Shown in pieces: positions 39,480-52,274 of a stretch of DNA of 64,000 nucleotides. The number at the start of each line of letters is the position of its first letter. Positions within the stretch are counted from its first letter, which is position 1. The stretch covers positions 7,127,127-7,191,126 of the forward strand of contig JACAXG010000031.1 of NCBI GenBank assembly GCA_018881555.1, in the 5' to 3' direction. Position numbers and translations under genes: made by a program. The notes beneath the pieces are model-generated. The model saw nothing but the letters and a program-made list of their open reading frames with translations. It did no database searches and had not been told where the DNA came from. The stretch is from Amblyornis subalaris (Eukaryota; Chordata; Aves; Passeriformes; Ptilonorhynchidae).

Positions 39480-42400
39480 GCCATCAGTTGGCACAAATGC
39501 CACAGGTCACCCATTCTCATGTTATTTATTGTCACCAACCAAAGGCAAACCATTTATACTAAAGCCTTACAAAACAAAAATTTAAAATGTTCCTTGTTTC
39601 TCTTACCTACCTCCCCATGTGTCCTCCCATATGTAGTGAACAGCATGGTGTGTGCAATAGANTTTCCCAGTAGTGGGAGAAGCAAAACTGTTTGCCCTTT
39701 CATTCTTTATGGGATTTCTCAGATATAAAACAGAGCCTGCCCAAGAGCTGCCCCATCCATTCCCACCGTGATCTGTGTGAGATCAATATTGTATCAAAGA
39801 TGAGTAACACATCTAGTAACAGCAGCACAAATGCCTGCTTTTTGTCCTCCTCCAGCAGAAAAATAATCAATTCATACAGCAAAAGCCATTTCCTTGCCCT
39901 CCTTCAANGAATGCGAAGACAGAACTAGAATTCTGGAAGTTGTCTTACTCCAGCTTCTCTCCTGAGCTGCTCCCCAGATGAATGACCAGATTCCTCCTGA
40001 TAGACTAATACGCTGCTGGTCTCCCAGGATCACNTGTGTGAGGAGCTGGTTTGTTGGAGTTGTTTGCCCAGGATGAACTTCGTTTGCTCTCCATTCACTT
40101 GGTGGGAAGAACAAGTTGATGAATAAGCCAAGCCACAAAGGTCAAAATGAACACAAATCACCTTTAAAAGAGTTGATAGGATTGGTTCCTTTGCCTGATA
40201 GAGTCATCACACTTTGGCCCCTTGGCTTTCAAAGGTAATATCNTATGTCTGAATGTTGCTCACCATTTCAGTGTCAGAAATCCAGGCTCANCAGCTGCCA
40301 TCTGCTTGACTTGGTGGATGTTCTGTCCATGAGAGATGTCAGTCTGGTGATTGGAGTACACAGCAGAAAATAAGGAGAATTAAAACTGCATCTTATCTCA
40401 ATAACTNGTAGGTCCAGCAGGTCACAGCCATTCAGTAGGATTCTCACCAAGAGGGAGACACCCTGGCTCCTCATCCCTTCTCCCAAAAAAGTTTTTGTGA
40501 AATGGTAAAAAGCACATAGTCTTGGGACTAGAAAATAAACCTCTGTTTATGGTTTAATCTTCTAATTGTGTGATTAACATAAGGCTTCCCCTTCCTGCTT
40601 CTCCTTTATAGGCCAAGAATTTTGCAGCTGTGCTGCTCACTCCCTAGCTTCATAGGGATCTAGTGTATGCATCCACCGAAGTCCACAGCACTCNGCTTGT
40701 GCTGCATCCCTCAGAGGTGGGCTCCATCCTCTCTGGAGCTGGTGGGATGTGCAGTAGCTGCTCTTTGTTGCCATTACACAGAAATGTTCCAAACATCTTT
40801 CTAAGGGTCTTCTAACACTGTGCAGGCCTGATTGTCTCTCTCTTTAAGGTNTGAATTAATATGATCTAGATTTGACTTCTGATTGCTTTTAATTTGTTCT
40901 GCAGTTTATAGCAAGTGGTTCTTTTATCGCTTGATAAATTGTAGCTATATTCCTACTTTGCCTCCCACAGGGCAGTCATATTCTTCAGTAAATTTCTGCT
41001 CCAATCATAATCTACTAAAAATGAACATCAAGACACATAATTATACTTAAAAAAACACACAGTCACTTATTCAGCCTTAAAAGTGCTGCTTCTTATTAAG
41101 ATAGCTTAGAAGTTACGGTCTTCTTTTTGCCACCAAACCTAATCCTTAAATAAAATGTTAAATGAAGATGAAGTACTACAGAAGAAATTCCCTGGGAACT
41201 ACGTGTATCAAACATGTCTGTGAGACATTTCACCTTAATGGAGATGGGTTATATTTAAAGAGTGGCTATTAACCTCTATCCACTGTGATTGATAGCTTCT
41301 CTTTTTCCTTCTGTTTTGAAGTCCACCATCTGTCTTGACTGATTACAGCTTTCAGAATATTGGGTGATCACCTACTTAGCCAGGGGTAAAATAGGATGTC
41401 ATCTATATTTTCAGTTGTATTTTCTCTCTGAGAAAACATTTCTTAGAAGATCCTTTTCATCACTGAAGTGGCTTCTGCTGTTCTATTAAATTGCCATGCA
41501 GTGGCTACACAAGACAACTTGGAACACACAGCTCATTTCAGCCTCCGCAGGTGATGGGTAGTCCTGTTGTGANGGCCATTTACCCATTTGGGTTTCTTTT
41601 AGCAACCAAATGTACATCTGTGTAACCACACCAGGCAAACAGTTGCAATTCCTGTTTCTTCCCTGAATGCTTCAGAGTAGATTTTTGTCCTTCCAAGATG
41701 AGCTAAGGTGCAAAATACTAAGTTACTGGAGTGACTAATGCAGTGTTGTCAGAGGAGAATTTTACACAGTGACACACACTGAGGCACCTGCAGGGNACTC
41801 ATCTGTCAAGGAATTCATTGCTCATTTCTAAGCATGGTGTGAATAACTTCACAAACCGTCACGATTGTTTGGGTTCAGTGCAGGAGATGGTGCTGGTCCC
41901 TTCATTCAGAAATAATGATGGAAAATAGTTCATGGTTTTGTTCACATTTTATGCAATTTTTTATGAGTGTAGTCTTCTCTGTGGCTTCTCTGTTTCTTCA
42001 ATTTGTGAAAAATCAAAATAGGTCTCAAGTTTTATTTTGACTGTGGCTTGGAAAAGAAGCCATGTGGGTATCCCTTGTGGCNTGTAGTTACTCAGACCTT
42101 AGGCACACTGGAAAAGTACGAACAAAGAGTAAATTGATATAGTAATGATAAAATCTGTGGTTGTATTTTGTACCTTCACTCATGGGGTCCTTTTCTTTCT
42201 CTGTCTCTTGGATAGGACTGACTGTAGGGCCAGAAGTCAGGGCTTCCCTATACTGCTCTGAACTCTGCATCAACTCACAGGAGCCATTTCTGTCATCTTT
42301 TATATGCTACGAAAAGAGTGATAATACCTGTGCAGCACAGTGTGTGTGTTTTTTTGCATTAAAATGCCAGTGCTATCTTTGTCCTCTGCAAAGGTTGCCT

Positions 42401-43943
42401 GTGACATCTAGGGTGTAATATCCATCCATATTCTGGTTGTGTCGGTCAGCTCAAGCTTCCGGGAGATATCTGCCCTCATTTGTTTTGAGCAGTCACAGGA
42501 ATAGCAATGCTCAGCACCTTCGGCAATGAGGTGTTCCATGTCCCTTGCCCAGCACCTCTATTGCACAATCTGAGTCAATGGAGAGTTATACCCAGTGAAA
42601 GGCCAGGTGAGCACAGCATTCCCACCATTGAATTGGGACAAAACGAAGTGCTCGTGTCTGCCCAGGACTTAATTTGGTGCTGTAGCTGTTTGTCTCCTGG
42701 TTCTTCCCTAGCCAGGGAGAGGGATGATGAAACTGAGTTAGTTGTCTTGTGACCCACAGAAGAGTGAAGCAAGGGGAACATGCATGGTGACTTCAGCGGG
42801 CTTTAGCCAAGATTCCTGTATTTCTCAGGATGTTAAATAGGTGAAATACAATTGTGTTATTTTTAACCTCTGAGATAAGCCACTCAAGCTACAGTTTTCT
42901 CATTCTTTTCCTACAGTCCTGGACAAAATGCTGCATGGGAATGAAACCCTTTTATTTACTGGGCTGACAGCTTCGCTGGGCTGGGTGCATTCGCAGTGGC
43001 ATGTTCAGGGCTGCGTCTGCAGCACAGTGAATTGTTGAAGCTGCAGAGAGGGAAGAAGTCTCATAACTTCATTAAACAATTACCCCAGATAACTCGTTAC
43101 TAACCCTTCTTAAAATTTACCCCAAAGGGGTTATATACAAGTAGTGATTAAAACTGACCTAAATCATAATTTAATTAAAAGAAATTAAAATGCAAACTGA
43201 AAATGTTCGGCAACCTCAGGCCACCGCCCTAATGATTCATTTTAATGTGTTTGTAGTTCTGCAATAATGGTCTTTGTATGTATGTGCTTCTTGGTTTATG
43301 TCTGATATTATTTTGCCACTGGAATAGTTTGAAAATGGTTGCAGGCTATGTAATCTCAAGTGTCTATATGGATGTACATGTGCTTTCTTCTCGTATTTTA
43401 GGGGTTTCACTGAAGCCAGCATATCTACTTGTGTGCAGAATGTAATAACTGTAAGATCAAGGCCTATATTTTTCATTTTCTCATTAATTGGTTTCTCTGA
43501 TATACAGTAAGGACCTTCATGTCATTAGTATGATTACCATGGCAATATTTTTGTGCTGTAAAAAAGGTAGTTCAAAACTGGCACCCTTTGTCTGCCACAT
43601 CTTGGTTATACTTGCATTTGTTGTACGAGAAAGAAGCACGGGTCGGACCAATGGAGAGATGCCACAGTCACTGGCCACCCGGAAAAGCTAAGGATGCTCC
43701 TGGATTTGCATGGCAGAGCCATGCAGAGATGTAGCTGGATCAAACCTGGTGTTCCAGGATGTGGTACCTGCACAAATAAAGATGCGAACCTGAGGTGTTG
43801 GCCCTTTGTCACTTTCATTTCTACCCTGGAAAGGAGAAGGAGGTTTGAAGAAACCTTATGCTGAGTGTTGACACCCTATGGATGATATAAAAACAGCTTT
43901 CTCAGCAGTGAAAACAATTTTATTATTAATAGCCTCTATGTTC

Positions 43944-44006
43944 GGGTGTTGGACTTGATGATCCTTATGGATTCTGTCCAGATCAGAATATTCTGTGATT
44001 CTGTGT
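43944..44006 (+). mobile_element. CR1-like 3' terminus, third subfamily type
   Basis: GTGTTGGACTTGATGATCC and TTATGGATTCTGTCCAGATC lead into the tail AATATTCTGTGATTCTGTG. It is the same 3'-end type as the copy at 34285, in the opposite orientation. Confidence 0.75.
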
Positions 44007-46766
44007 TGGAGGGGTAGAAACAGACTGCTTTGTACTGGTTATGCAGAATTTCTTCCTTTAAATAAAAAAATACGGTATCTGCAATTCTGTTTTCTTCTGA
44101 AAAATGCCTTTTTGCACCAGTTTTTGGGGCTCTAAGTATGTTGCCAGCTGCTTATGAAGAAAGGTGCTGCTGAAGAGGAGTAGGTGTGTGAGCAGATATA
44201 ACACTTACTAAGCTCCAAAATGGGAAGAGCTAAGAGGCCAGCAGGCTATTAATATTTTTTACTTGCCACGTTTGTCACAAAANCAGTGGAAGATGTAAAA
44301 AGCCACATGCTTCCATGCTCTTGCACAGAAAATGTGAAGAATACTAAAACCTGCTCCAAGAGTTTGTCCCCTGGCCTTTCATCAGGATCTTGTCCCAGCC
44401 CTCTCCCATCTGATGGCTGGCTTATTATTTATCATATTATCTGCTTCATTTGGGGGCTGCCACTGCAGCTGGCACCTCACTGTGCATGCTAAATGCCTCT
44501 CCATAACAGAAAGTGGGCAGGCACTCCTGGAGAATCCGCTTTTCTGGTTGAGTTAGAAGTGCCACTTGCTCTGCCAGCTTGCTGAGTGTACTGATTGATC
44601 CTTGTTCAGACTCTTTTCCACCAAATATATTATTTGGGGGAGGGACATGGGTTTTCTTGATGACCTCAAAGAAAATGCCAAGGGGATACAGCAAGAATGT
44701 GTCAGGCAGTAGTCAGCTTGGCAAGAGCATGCAGAATATATGGCCAGAAGTAGGAATTTTAGTGTCTGATGTGCTTATTTCGTTTCTATGGTGCTACTGT
44801 AATCCTCAAATTCCTATTTTTTTTGAACTGACTGTCATGCCAGGGGAAAAGAAACAGATGTTTCCATTTGTCTTGTGATGTGGCTCAAAATCATNTACAT
44901 TTTCTGGCCTAAAATGACACAACATGTCATTTGCCACTTTTTGTATCTCCTTTGGAGTGAGTGACAGATTGCTGTTCAATTACCAGTGTAATAGAAAAGC
45001 AAATATTGTGAGGATACATTTTTTTTTCCTAAAGGAAATGCAATCACTGATTGCTGCAGTAGTGGAAAGAGAAGGAGGGCAGATACTGTAAAGCCATCCA
45101 GTGGAAAAGACATTTTTATTATAAAAAATGTCATGGGGAAAACTCAAGGGAAATGCACTGGTTCTGGCTTTTCTGCCTGGAGAAAAGGAGAGCCAGGAGT
45201 GAATAAAAATATGGTGGAAAAATTGGCTCTTTACTCTTGTAAAATATATTTCCAGCTCTTTGCCTTGAGCACGTGCTCCTTAAAGCCTTTCCATTTCCTC
45301 TGCACCCAGTTCCAGTGGAGAGGAATAACTACAGAAAGACTCTTCATCAGTCAAAGACACTCAGCNAGAGACTCATTATAAGGGTTTTTTAAGAGTGGAA
45401 AAAACCTGTTTGTTAAAGCCTTTGGAATTAGTCACTTCTCCACTCTATAACTTGCTTTCCTATCAGTGTATTCATGCTCTGCTTCCTCCCTTTCTCCTGA
45501 GATAGATACTCCAGGCCAAGCAGAGCTTAACCATTCCTTCTGCAAGTCATTTACTTGAACATCACTTGTCCAGTCTTAATTTTTAGCATTTTCTTTTCTC
45601 TGTTTCTGCCACAGTCACTTGCCAGGTGCAACGCNTACTTTCGGTATACTGATTGAGATGAATTTTCATGTCACAATCCAGTCAGTCTGTTTAGCTGGGT
45701 CAGAGTACAAGAGGTGAAGTTGCTGCTTAAAGTCTTTTGCATTTTTCTTTCTAAAGGAACAAAATGAAGTGTTAGACAGAAAACATATTGAGAATCCTGT
45801 AATTATTGTTGTCTTAGACCGGTTCTAAACAGTGAATGTCCAGTGAAATAATACATTTAGAATTGAGAAAATGTGGCTTATCTGAGAATCAGCTGAACCA
45901 GATGATCATTTAAACTTTCTCTTATAGTTTAAGTTTCCTCTGTGTAATTGACTTAACAAGAGATACAGTTCCTTGGCGATAAATATGAATGAACCCTTGA
46001 AATACCTGGTTTTAGTCAAATAAGTCGTGGTTACAGTTGTAATAATGGATGTAGAAACAACTATCATCTGGAAATGGAGCTTTAAATTGTGAGTGCAGTA
46101 TGGTAACGGCTGAAATGATTTTCAGTGATACATCAGTAGTTACCATTTATGCCTGACCTGCTTTTTCTGAATGTAAAGTCTTTCTGCATAGAGTGAAAGA
46201 TGTTGCACTCGACCATAATTAAATCCTTTAAGCTTTGGCAATGCTCATTTCACAGTGATGCAATAATCTCTTTGGGTCTGACCTAATGATAAAGATTTTT
46301 ACAGTGCCACTGCACTGTTGTGTTACAAGATTGTCTTTATTTATGAATTGCTTGCTGCATAGCTTGACAGTGCCAAGCCTGTGTTTGAAGAGAAAAGAGG
46401 TGGGGGAGAGAGAAGTTTATCCTCTAGTACAGATAAATTTCTGTTTTGCATGTGGTCCTCCTATTGTGGACAGGCAGAACAGTGACTTCAAAAATCACAA
46501 AATCACAGAATGAACTAGGTTGGAAAAGACCTTTGAGATCATCAAGTTCAACCTATGACCTACCATCTCCTCATCAACTAAACCATGGCCTCATCAGCTA
46601 AACTGAGTGCCACATCCAGTCTGTTTTTAAACATGTCCAGGGAGGGTGGCTCCACCACCTCCCTGGGCAGTCAATTCCAGTGCCCAATTACTGTTTCAGT
46701 GAAGAATTTTTTTCTGATGTTTAACCTAAGCTTCCCCTGGCNCAGCTTAAGGCTGTGTCCTCTCGT

Positions 46767-48504
46767 TCAGTCAGTGGTTGCCTGGGAGAAGAGACCGACC
46801 CCCACCTGGCTACAACCTCCGTTCAGGTAGTTGTAGAGACAGATAAGGTCTCCCCTAAGCCTCCTTTTTTCCAGGCTAAACAGCTCCAGTTCCCTCAGCC
46901 ATTCTTCGTAGGGCATGTGTTCCAGGCCCTTCACCAGCCTTGTTGCCCTCCTCTGGACATGTTCGAGCATCTCAACATCCTTCTTAAAATGAGGGGCCCA
47001 GAACTGGACACAGCACTCAAGGTGCGGCCTCACCAGTGCCAAGTACAGGGGAAGAATCACTTCCCTGGTCCTGCTGGCCACACTGTTCCTGATACAGGCC
47101 AAGATGTCACTGGCCTTCTTGGCTACCTGGGCACACTGCTGGCTCGTATTCAGTCAGGTGTCAACCAGTACCCCCAGGTCCCTTTCTGCCTGGCTACTGT
47201 CCAGCTACTCTGCCCCCCAGCCTATAGTGTTGCAGGGGGTTATTGTGGCCAAAATGCAGGACTTGGCACTTGGACTTGTTAAACTTCATGTTGTTGGACT
47301 CAGCCCATTTATCCAGCTTGTCCAGGTCCCTTTGCAGAGCCCTCCTACCCTCCAGCAGATCAACACGTGCTCCCAGCTTGGTGTCATCTGCAAATTTGCT
47401 GATGGTGGATTCAAGCCGCTTGTCCAGATCATCAATGAAGATATTAAACAGGACTGGCCGCAGCACTGATCCCTGGGGTCACCACTGGTGACTGGCCACC
47501 AACTGGATACAGCACCATTCACCAGCACTCTCTGGGCCCAGCCATCCAGCCAACCCAACAAAGGGTGCACCTATCCAAGCCGTGGGTTGCCGGCTTATCC
47601 AGGAAGATGCTGTGGGAGATAGTGTCAAAGGCTTTGCTGAAGTCCAGGTAGACAATATCCACAGCCTTCCAGATCCTATCCGCATCCACCAGACAGGTCA
47701 CCTGGTCATAAAAGGAAATCAGGTTGGTCAAGCACGACCTGCCCCTCCTAAACCCATGTTGGCTGGGTCTGATCCCCCTGGCCATCTTGTAGGTGCTGTG
47801 TGATGGCACCCAAGATGGTCTGTTCCATAACCTTGCCGGGCACTGATGTCAGGCTGACAGGTGTGTAGTTTCCCAGATTCTCCTTCCGACCCTTCTTGTG
47901 GATGGGTGTCACACTGGCCAGCTTCCAGTCATCTGGGACCTCCTCAGTGAGCCAGGACTGATGGTAAATGATGGAGAGTGGCTTTGCAAGCTCATCTGCC
48001 AGCTCCCTCATCACCCTAGGATGGATCCCATCTGGTCCCATAGATTTGTGAGCATCTAAGTGGCTCAGTAGGTCTCTGACTGCTTCCTCCTGGATCACAG
48101 GGGGGCTATTCTGTTCCCTGACACCATCTACCAGCCCAAGAGGACAGTTGTCCTGAGGATAACCTGTTTTATTGTTGAAAATTGAGGCAAAAAAGGTGTT
48201 AAGTAGCTCTCTGCCTTTTCCTTGTCTTTGGTAACTAAATTCCCACTCGCTTCTAATAGAGAATGGAGGTTGTCCTTGCCCTTCCTTTTGCTNTTAATGT
48301 ATTTATTAAAATATTTTTTATTGTCCTTCACGGAAGTGGCCAGATTGACTTCTAACTGGGCTTTTGCCTCTNTAATTTTTTTTCTACATGACCTAGCAAC
48401 CCCCTTAAGCATTTCCTGAGGTACCTGGCCCTCCTTCCAAAGGTGGTACACCCTCTTTTTTTTCTTTAGTTCCTTCAAAAGCTCCTTGCCCATCCAGGCC
48501 GGTC
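46767..48504 (-). pseudogene. CR1 ORF2 remnant: reverse transcriptase domain
   Basis: Several minus-strand frames join by frameshifts into a CR1 reverse transcriptase. The region before RT is at 48128-48493. RT motifs in order include HKSMGPDGIHPRVM and GNYTPVSL (frame at 47748-48098), GFRRGRSCLTNL and the first catalytic Asp in YLDFSKAFD (47519-47809), then the FADDTK catalytic pair (47194-47466). The C-terminal part with [14 protein letters not shown] and [12 protein letters not shown] is at 46767-47102. All catalytic aspartates are still readable, but at least three frame changes separate the pieces. Confidence 0.92.
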
Positions 48505-48511
48505 GTTTCCC

Positions 48512-49450
48512 TCATTGGCTCATCTTTCGGCACATAGGGACAGTCTGTTCCTGTGCCTTCAAGATTTCTGTTTTGAAGCACATCCATCCTTCCTGGACTC
48601 CNTTGTTTTTAAGGGCTGCTTCCCAAGGTACTCTCCGAATAAGTCTCTTGAACAGGCCAAAGTCTGCCCTCCAGAAATCCAGTGTGGAAGTTTTATTAAT
48701 GCCTTTCCTTGTTTCACCAAATATTGAAAACTCTATCATTTCATGATCACTGTGCCCCAGNCAGCCTCCAACCACTGCATCTTCCACCAGCCCTCCTCTG
48801 TTCGCAAACAGCAGGTCTAGCATAGCCCCTCCCCCGGGAGGCTCGCTCACCAGCTGTGACAAGATTTTGTCCTCCATAGACTCTAAGAACCTCCTAGACT
48901 GCTTCTTCTCTGCTGTGTTGAGTTCCCAGNAGATATCTGGCAGGTTGAAGTCACCTACAAGAACAAGGGCTGGTGATCTTGAAACATCCTCCAGCTGCTT
49001 GTAGAACAAGTTATCCACCTCTTCATCCTGGTTGAGTGGTCTGTAACAGANTCCCACCAGGACGTCAGCTTTGTNGGCCTTCCCCCTGATTCTAACCCAT
49101 AGGCACTCGAACTTATCATCATTAATCTCGGTTTCCATGGTGTCGAGAGCCTCCCTAATNTAAANAGCCACCCCTCCACCTCTTCTCCCTCTCCTCTCTC
49201 TTCTGTAGAGCTTGTAGCCATCAATTGCAGCGCTCCAGTTATGCGAGTCATCCCACCACATTTCCGTGATGGTGACTATGTCATAGCTTTCCTGCTGTAC
49301 AATGGCTTCCAGCTCCTCTTGTTTGTTGTCCATGCTGCGTGCATTAGTGTACATGCACTTCAGCTGGGCTGCTGATTTCACCCCTGACTCTGGCTTACCA
49401 CCCTTGGGCTCATCTCTGGAGAGCCTGCTTACATCCCCTTCCCCCTTCAA
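48512..49450 (-). pseudogene. CR1 ORF2 remnant: endonuclease domain, 312 codons open
   Basis: This is the longest open frame in the window. It encodes the apurinic-type endonuclease that nicks the target in LINE retrotransposition. Visible residues are the Asn of TNARS, the Glu of TEMWW, GDFNLP and the SDH triad element in GHSDHEMIEF. It stops at a TGA (48512-48514) exactly where CR1 proteins usually have Arg, and the same frame resumes at once with GNDRPGW, so a single nonsense change separates it from the RT-side part. It is a CpG-type change (CGA to TGA). Several single Ns fall inside. Confidence 0.93.
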
Positions 49451-49493
49451 ACCTAGTTTAAAGCCCTCTCAATTAGTCCCACTAATTCATGGG

Positions 49494-50541
49494 CTAGAAT
49501 CCTTTTACCCTTGATAGATGGAGCCCATCTGGCTCCAGTAGGCCTGGTGCCATGAAAGTAGCCCCATGATCAAAGAACCCAAAATTCTGCTGATGGCACC
49601 AGCCCTTAAGCCATTTGTTGATAATGTGGGTTTTCTTGTTCCTTTCATCGTTTCTCCNTGCCACTAAAGGATCTNAGCAGAACACCACCTGTGCCCCTGC
49701 CCCATCAANCACTCGACCCAAAGCCCTGAAGTCCCTTTTAATTGCCCTAGTGCTCTTCTTTTCAGTCTCATCNCTGCCAACCTGGAGTATCAACAGCAGG
49801 TAATAATCGGAGGGCTGAATCAGCTCAGGGAGTCTCCTGAATCAGCTGAGGGAGTCTCCTGGTGATATCCTGTACTCNGGCCCCACGGAGACAGCAGACC
49901 TCCCTGTTGGATGGGTCCAGTCAACATACGGGGTGCTCTGTTCCCCTCAGCAGGGAGTCACCTACTACGACTGCCCTTCTTTTCTTTTTAGTGCTAGAGG
50001 TAGTGATCCGTCTGACAGACGAAGTGTAGTTGGGAGGTTCTCCGCTCAGATTATTTTCTTCGATGTCATCTGGCTGACCCTCTGGATCCAGGGCCTCATA
50101 CCTATTCTGAAGTGACACTTGGGTAGGTGATGGGGGTCAGGAGTAATTTTTATTACCTCCCCGAGCAGGGACCCATTTCCACTCCCCTTCATCTTCTGGG
50201 TCTTCTCCGTCTGCCTGATGGTAGAAGGCATGGGAGTCCTCTGACTCCTGGTGGGCTTCTCTCAGGGATGGAAGAGTGTAACTCCACTAGTCTATTTCCC
50301 TTTCACTTTCCCTAATACTCCTTAGTCTTTCAACTTCCTCCTTAAGGTCTGCCACCAGACAGAGGAGATCACTAACCTGTTTGCACCGCAGGCAGGCGAC
50401 TTTTGCACCGTCCCCTGGTACTACTGATAGGCTGAAACACTCCTTACAGGAAAGGGTCTGGACAGATGCAGCCTTCTTGGGGGGTTCGGTTTGGATTGGN
50501 GTACTTTTACTAGCTATAGCTTGTGATCGTTGGGAAACCAT
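49494..50541 (-). pseudogene. CR1 ORF1 remnant: zinc-finger, coiled coil and esterase
   Basis: ORF1 starts at ATG 50541 (MVSQRSQAIASKS). The first 84 codons hold two Cys pairs (CKEC, CLRC) of a PHD-like finger and then a heptad-rich LVADLKEEVERLRSI coiled coil. After frame changes the frame at 49921-50118 has the esterase block VVVGDSLLRGTEH with the nucleophile Ser. The frame at 49494-49793 ends with the catalytic Asp-His block EPDGLHLS. This is the SGNH esterase arrangement of CR1 ORF1, thought to help the ribonucleoprotein. It is inactivated by stops and frameshifts, including a 22-bp duplication. Confidence 0.85.
49817..49860. repeat. 22-bp tandem duplication within CR1 ORF1
   Basis: GAATCAGCTCAGGGAGTCTC plus CT is followed at once by a second copy with one base different. 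A 22-bp insertion shifts the ORF1 frame, so it happened after or at the time this copy died. Confidence 0.9.
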
Positions 50542-50550
50542 TGCTGGGGG

Positions 50551-50590
50551 AAAAAAAAAAAAGAAAAAAGCAAAGAAAGAAAAAAGAAAT
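50551..50590. repeat. A-rich tract abutting the CR1 5' end
   Basis: A-rich sequence with scattered G and C lies just outside the CR1 ORF1 start. On the minus strand it forms a long pyrimidine tract ending CCCCCAG two bases before the ORF1 ATG. Confidence 0.85.
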
Positions 50591-52211
50591 AATACCTTTT
50601 GATTTCAAGTCAGGGAAAGAAAAACCTCCCAGGTTTTGTCAAGCCATTTTGGTCATCCATATAATGCAATTTTTTATAGATTAGAGCTCACTAATGTGCT
50701 AAGAAATCACTGTAGCAAGTCATCCATTAAGGCTGGTTGGAATCCATTACAAAGAATTACCAGGAGGGCAGGAAGCCCAAGTCCCCACTGATGACCATCA
50801 GCCGCACCCTGCCTGCCTCTCTTGTCTCGGGTGAGGGGTGTCAAGTTCCTGCTCCATCTCCTCTCCTCCTGAAAGCAGCTCTGTGCAGGGCCAGCCTTGG
50901 AAATACTTCTCCACTAGTCCCATCTGCTGGATGCTAGGATGAATTGCCTGCAGGAAAGAGGGAAAGCATCATACCTCAGCCTTTAAATATGAGCTGGATG
51001 TGGCATGCCACCAGATGTACATCTGCCTGTGGAAAACACAGACTCTCTCTGTTTTCCTTCCATCCACCTAATCACATTTGGACCACTGCTGTTCCCTTCA
51101 CCATGTTCCACGTGTTAAGTAAAAGCAAGGTGGCGACACGAGGAACTTTAGCTGTGTTGCTGTAGAGAAGCTGTAATCAGAAAACCCAGGAGCCAGTAAA
51201 GATCACAGCAAAAAAATATGTGTATCTTTATCAAGCCATTTCCAGGCCTGGGAATGAATTTCCATTCTCCCAATGTATACACTCAGCAGTCAGCTTTTCA
51301 AATGCCTCATTAAGGCTGGTACTCCACTGTTTTCGTGATGCTGGAAAGGATAGAGTGTGGCCATCGCATCCAATCCTGCATGCAGCACTGCAGCCTCTCG
51401 TGTTATTATGAAGCTAAAAGAGCCTTTTCCATCGCTGCAAATAGAGAATTCCTGATATATTTCTAATCAGGGCAAGCAAAGGTTGAGAGACCCATAGACA
51501 TTTTTCAGGGTATTACCCAATCTCACTGGTAATTCACTGTTTGGTACCTGCCTTCCAAAAGGGGGCTGGAGGGTAGAAAATGGATAATGAATGCAAAGTA
51601 GTGGAGAAAATTGGGAATGAATGTGAATGTAAAAAGAGGAAAAATGCATTTAGTCCTAGCAATCTTACTTTGGTTTGATTTGCTCTCTTCATTACAGCCA
51701 TTTGTGATGCATTTTTATACTTTAAGATAAGTAGCATTGTGGCTTTTGCTTTAAAATTCAGTTCAGTTGATTCTTACCTTCCATAGGCATTGAAGTAAGT
51801 TCTGCAGGTCAGAAACACAAGCCACTTCAAGGATCCTGTTGAAATGTTATTGGAGGAAAATAATCCTAGGAAAAATACTCTATAAAATACATAGATGAAG
51901 TTCAAGCAACAATTTCATTTATTGCAGACTGTGTTTAGGGAAACATCCCTTTATTTGGTATTGTTATTTCCAGTGAGCCTATTGAGATAAAATCTATAAT
52001 CTTCATCTTGAGATATAAAAATGTGAGTGGTTTAAATGGAACTGGTCCTGTTGGCAGGTATTTTCAGTTTGCCTTTATAGCTCTCTTTTTTTATCACAGC
52101 GTTTTGCTGTAAATTAGCAGCTTGTGTTGAATTGATTACAATTAATATTGCACTGCTCCTGTTACCAATAAAAAGATGTATCATAAATAATTNTTGTGTT
52201 TTTCTCAATAG

Positions 52212-52274
52212 GTGGTAATGGCACAGCAGAGAAGCAAAACACCAGTGAAAGCAAGGCCCAGAGCCAAGAAGCAG
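52212..52274 (+). CDS. MACROD2: MACROD2 tail exon, 63 bp, phase 1-1
   Basis: This internal exon sits between the acceptor CTCAATAG and the donor GTTTGT (weaker than consensus). It reads GGNGTAEKQNTSESKAQSQE followed by Ala, one spare base being passed on. The QSQEAD string formed with the next exon resembles the QSQDAD that I recall in the human MACROD2 tail, which supports the assignment. The SQ pair is of the kind targeted by ATM/ATR kinases. The length is a multiple of three with symmetric phase. The preceding intron contains the nearly full-length antisense CR1, which ends about 1.7 kb upstream. Confidence 0.87.

Larger units (their letters stand above)
46493..50550 (-). mobile_element. 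Nearly full-length CR1 LINE, inactivated, about 4.06 kb
   Basis: This is the largest element in the window and is antisense to MACROD2. Its 3' end is the octamer tail at 46493-46508 (AATCACAA, AATCACAG on the plus strand). Going up the minus strand come the 3' UTR, ORF2 (reverse transcriptase then endonuclease, in reverse map order) and ORF1, ending about 10 bases beyond the ORF1 ATG at 50541. Full-length CR1 is about 4.5 kb, so the GC-rich 5' UTR with the promoter is missing or replaced by the A-rich tract at 50551-50590. Stops, frameshifts and several Ns break both frames, so it cannot be autonomous. Confidence 0.95.
35982..52211. other. Intron of 16,230 bp
   Basis: Non-coding sequence with an (AAAT)9 microsatellite, a CR1 tail at 43.9 kb and a 4-kb CR1 at 46.5-50.5 kb, all listed separately. 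The stretches 35982-38316, 38353-43943, 44007-46492 and 50590-52211 hold only short hairpins and chance open frames of up to about 119 codons. No exon or RNA gene was recognised in them. Confidence 0.75.

Noticed and set aside
46755..47282. Open frame of 175 codons, plus strand
   Set aside because: It is the antisense shadow of the CR1 reverse transcriptase.
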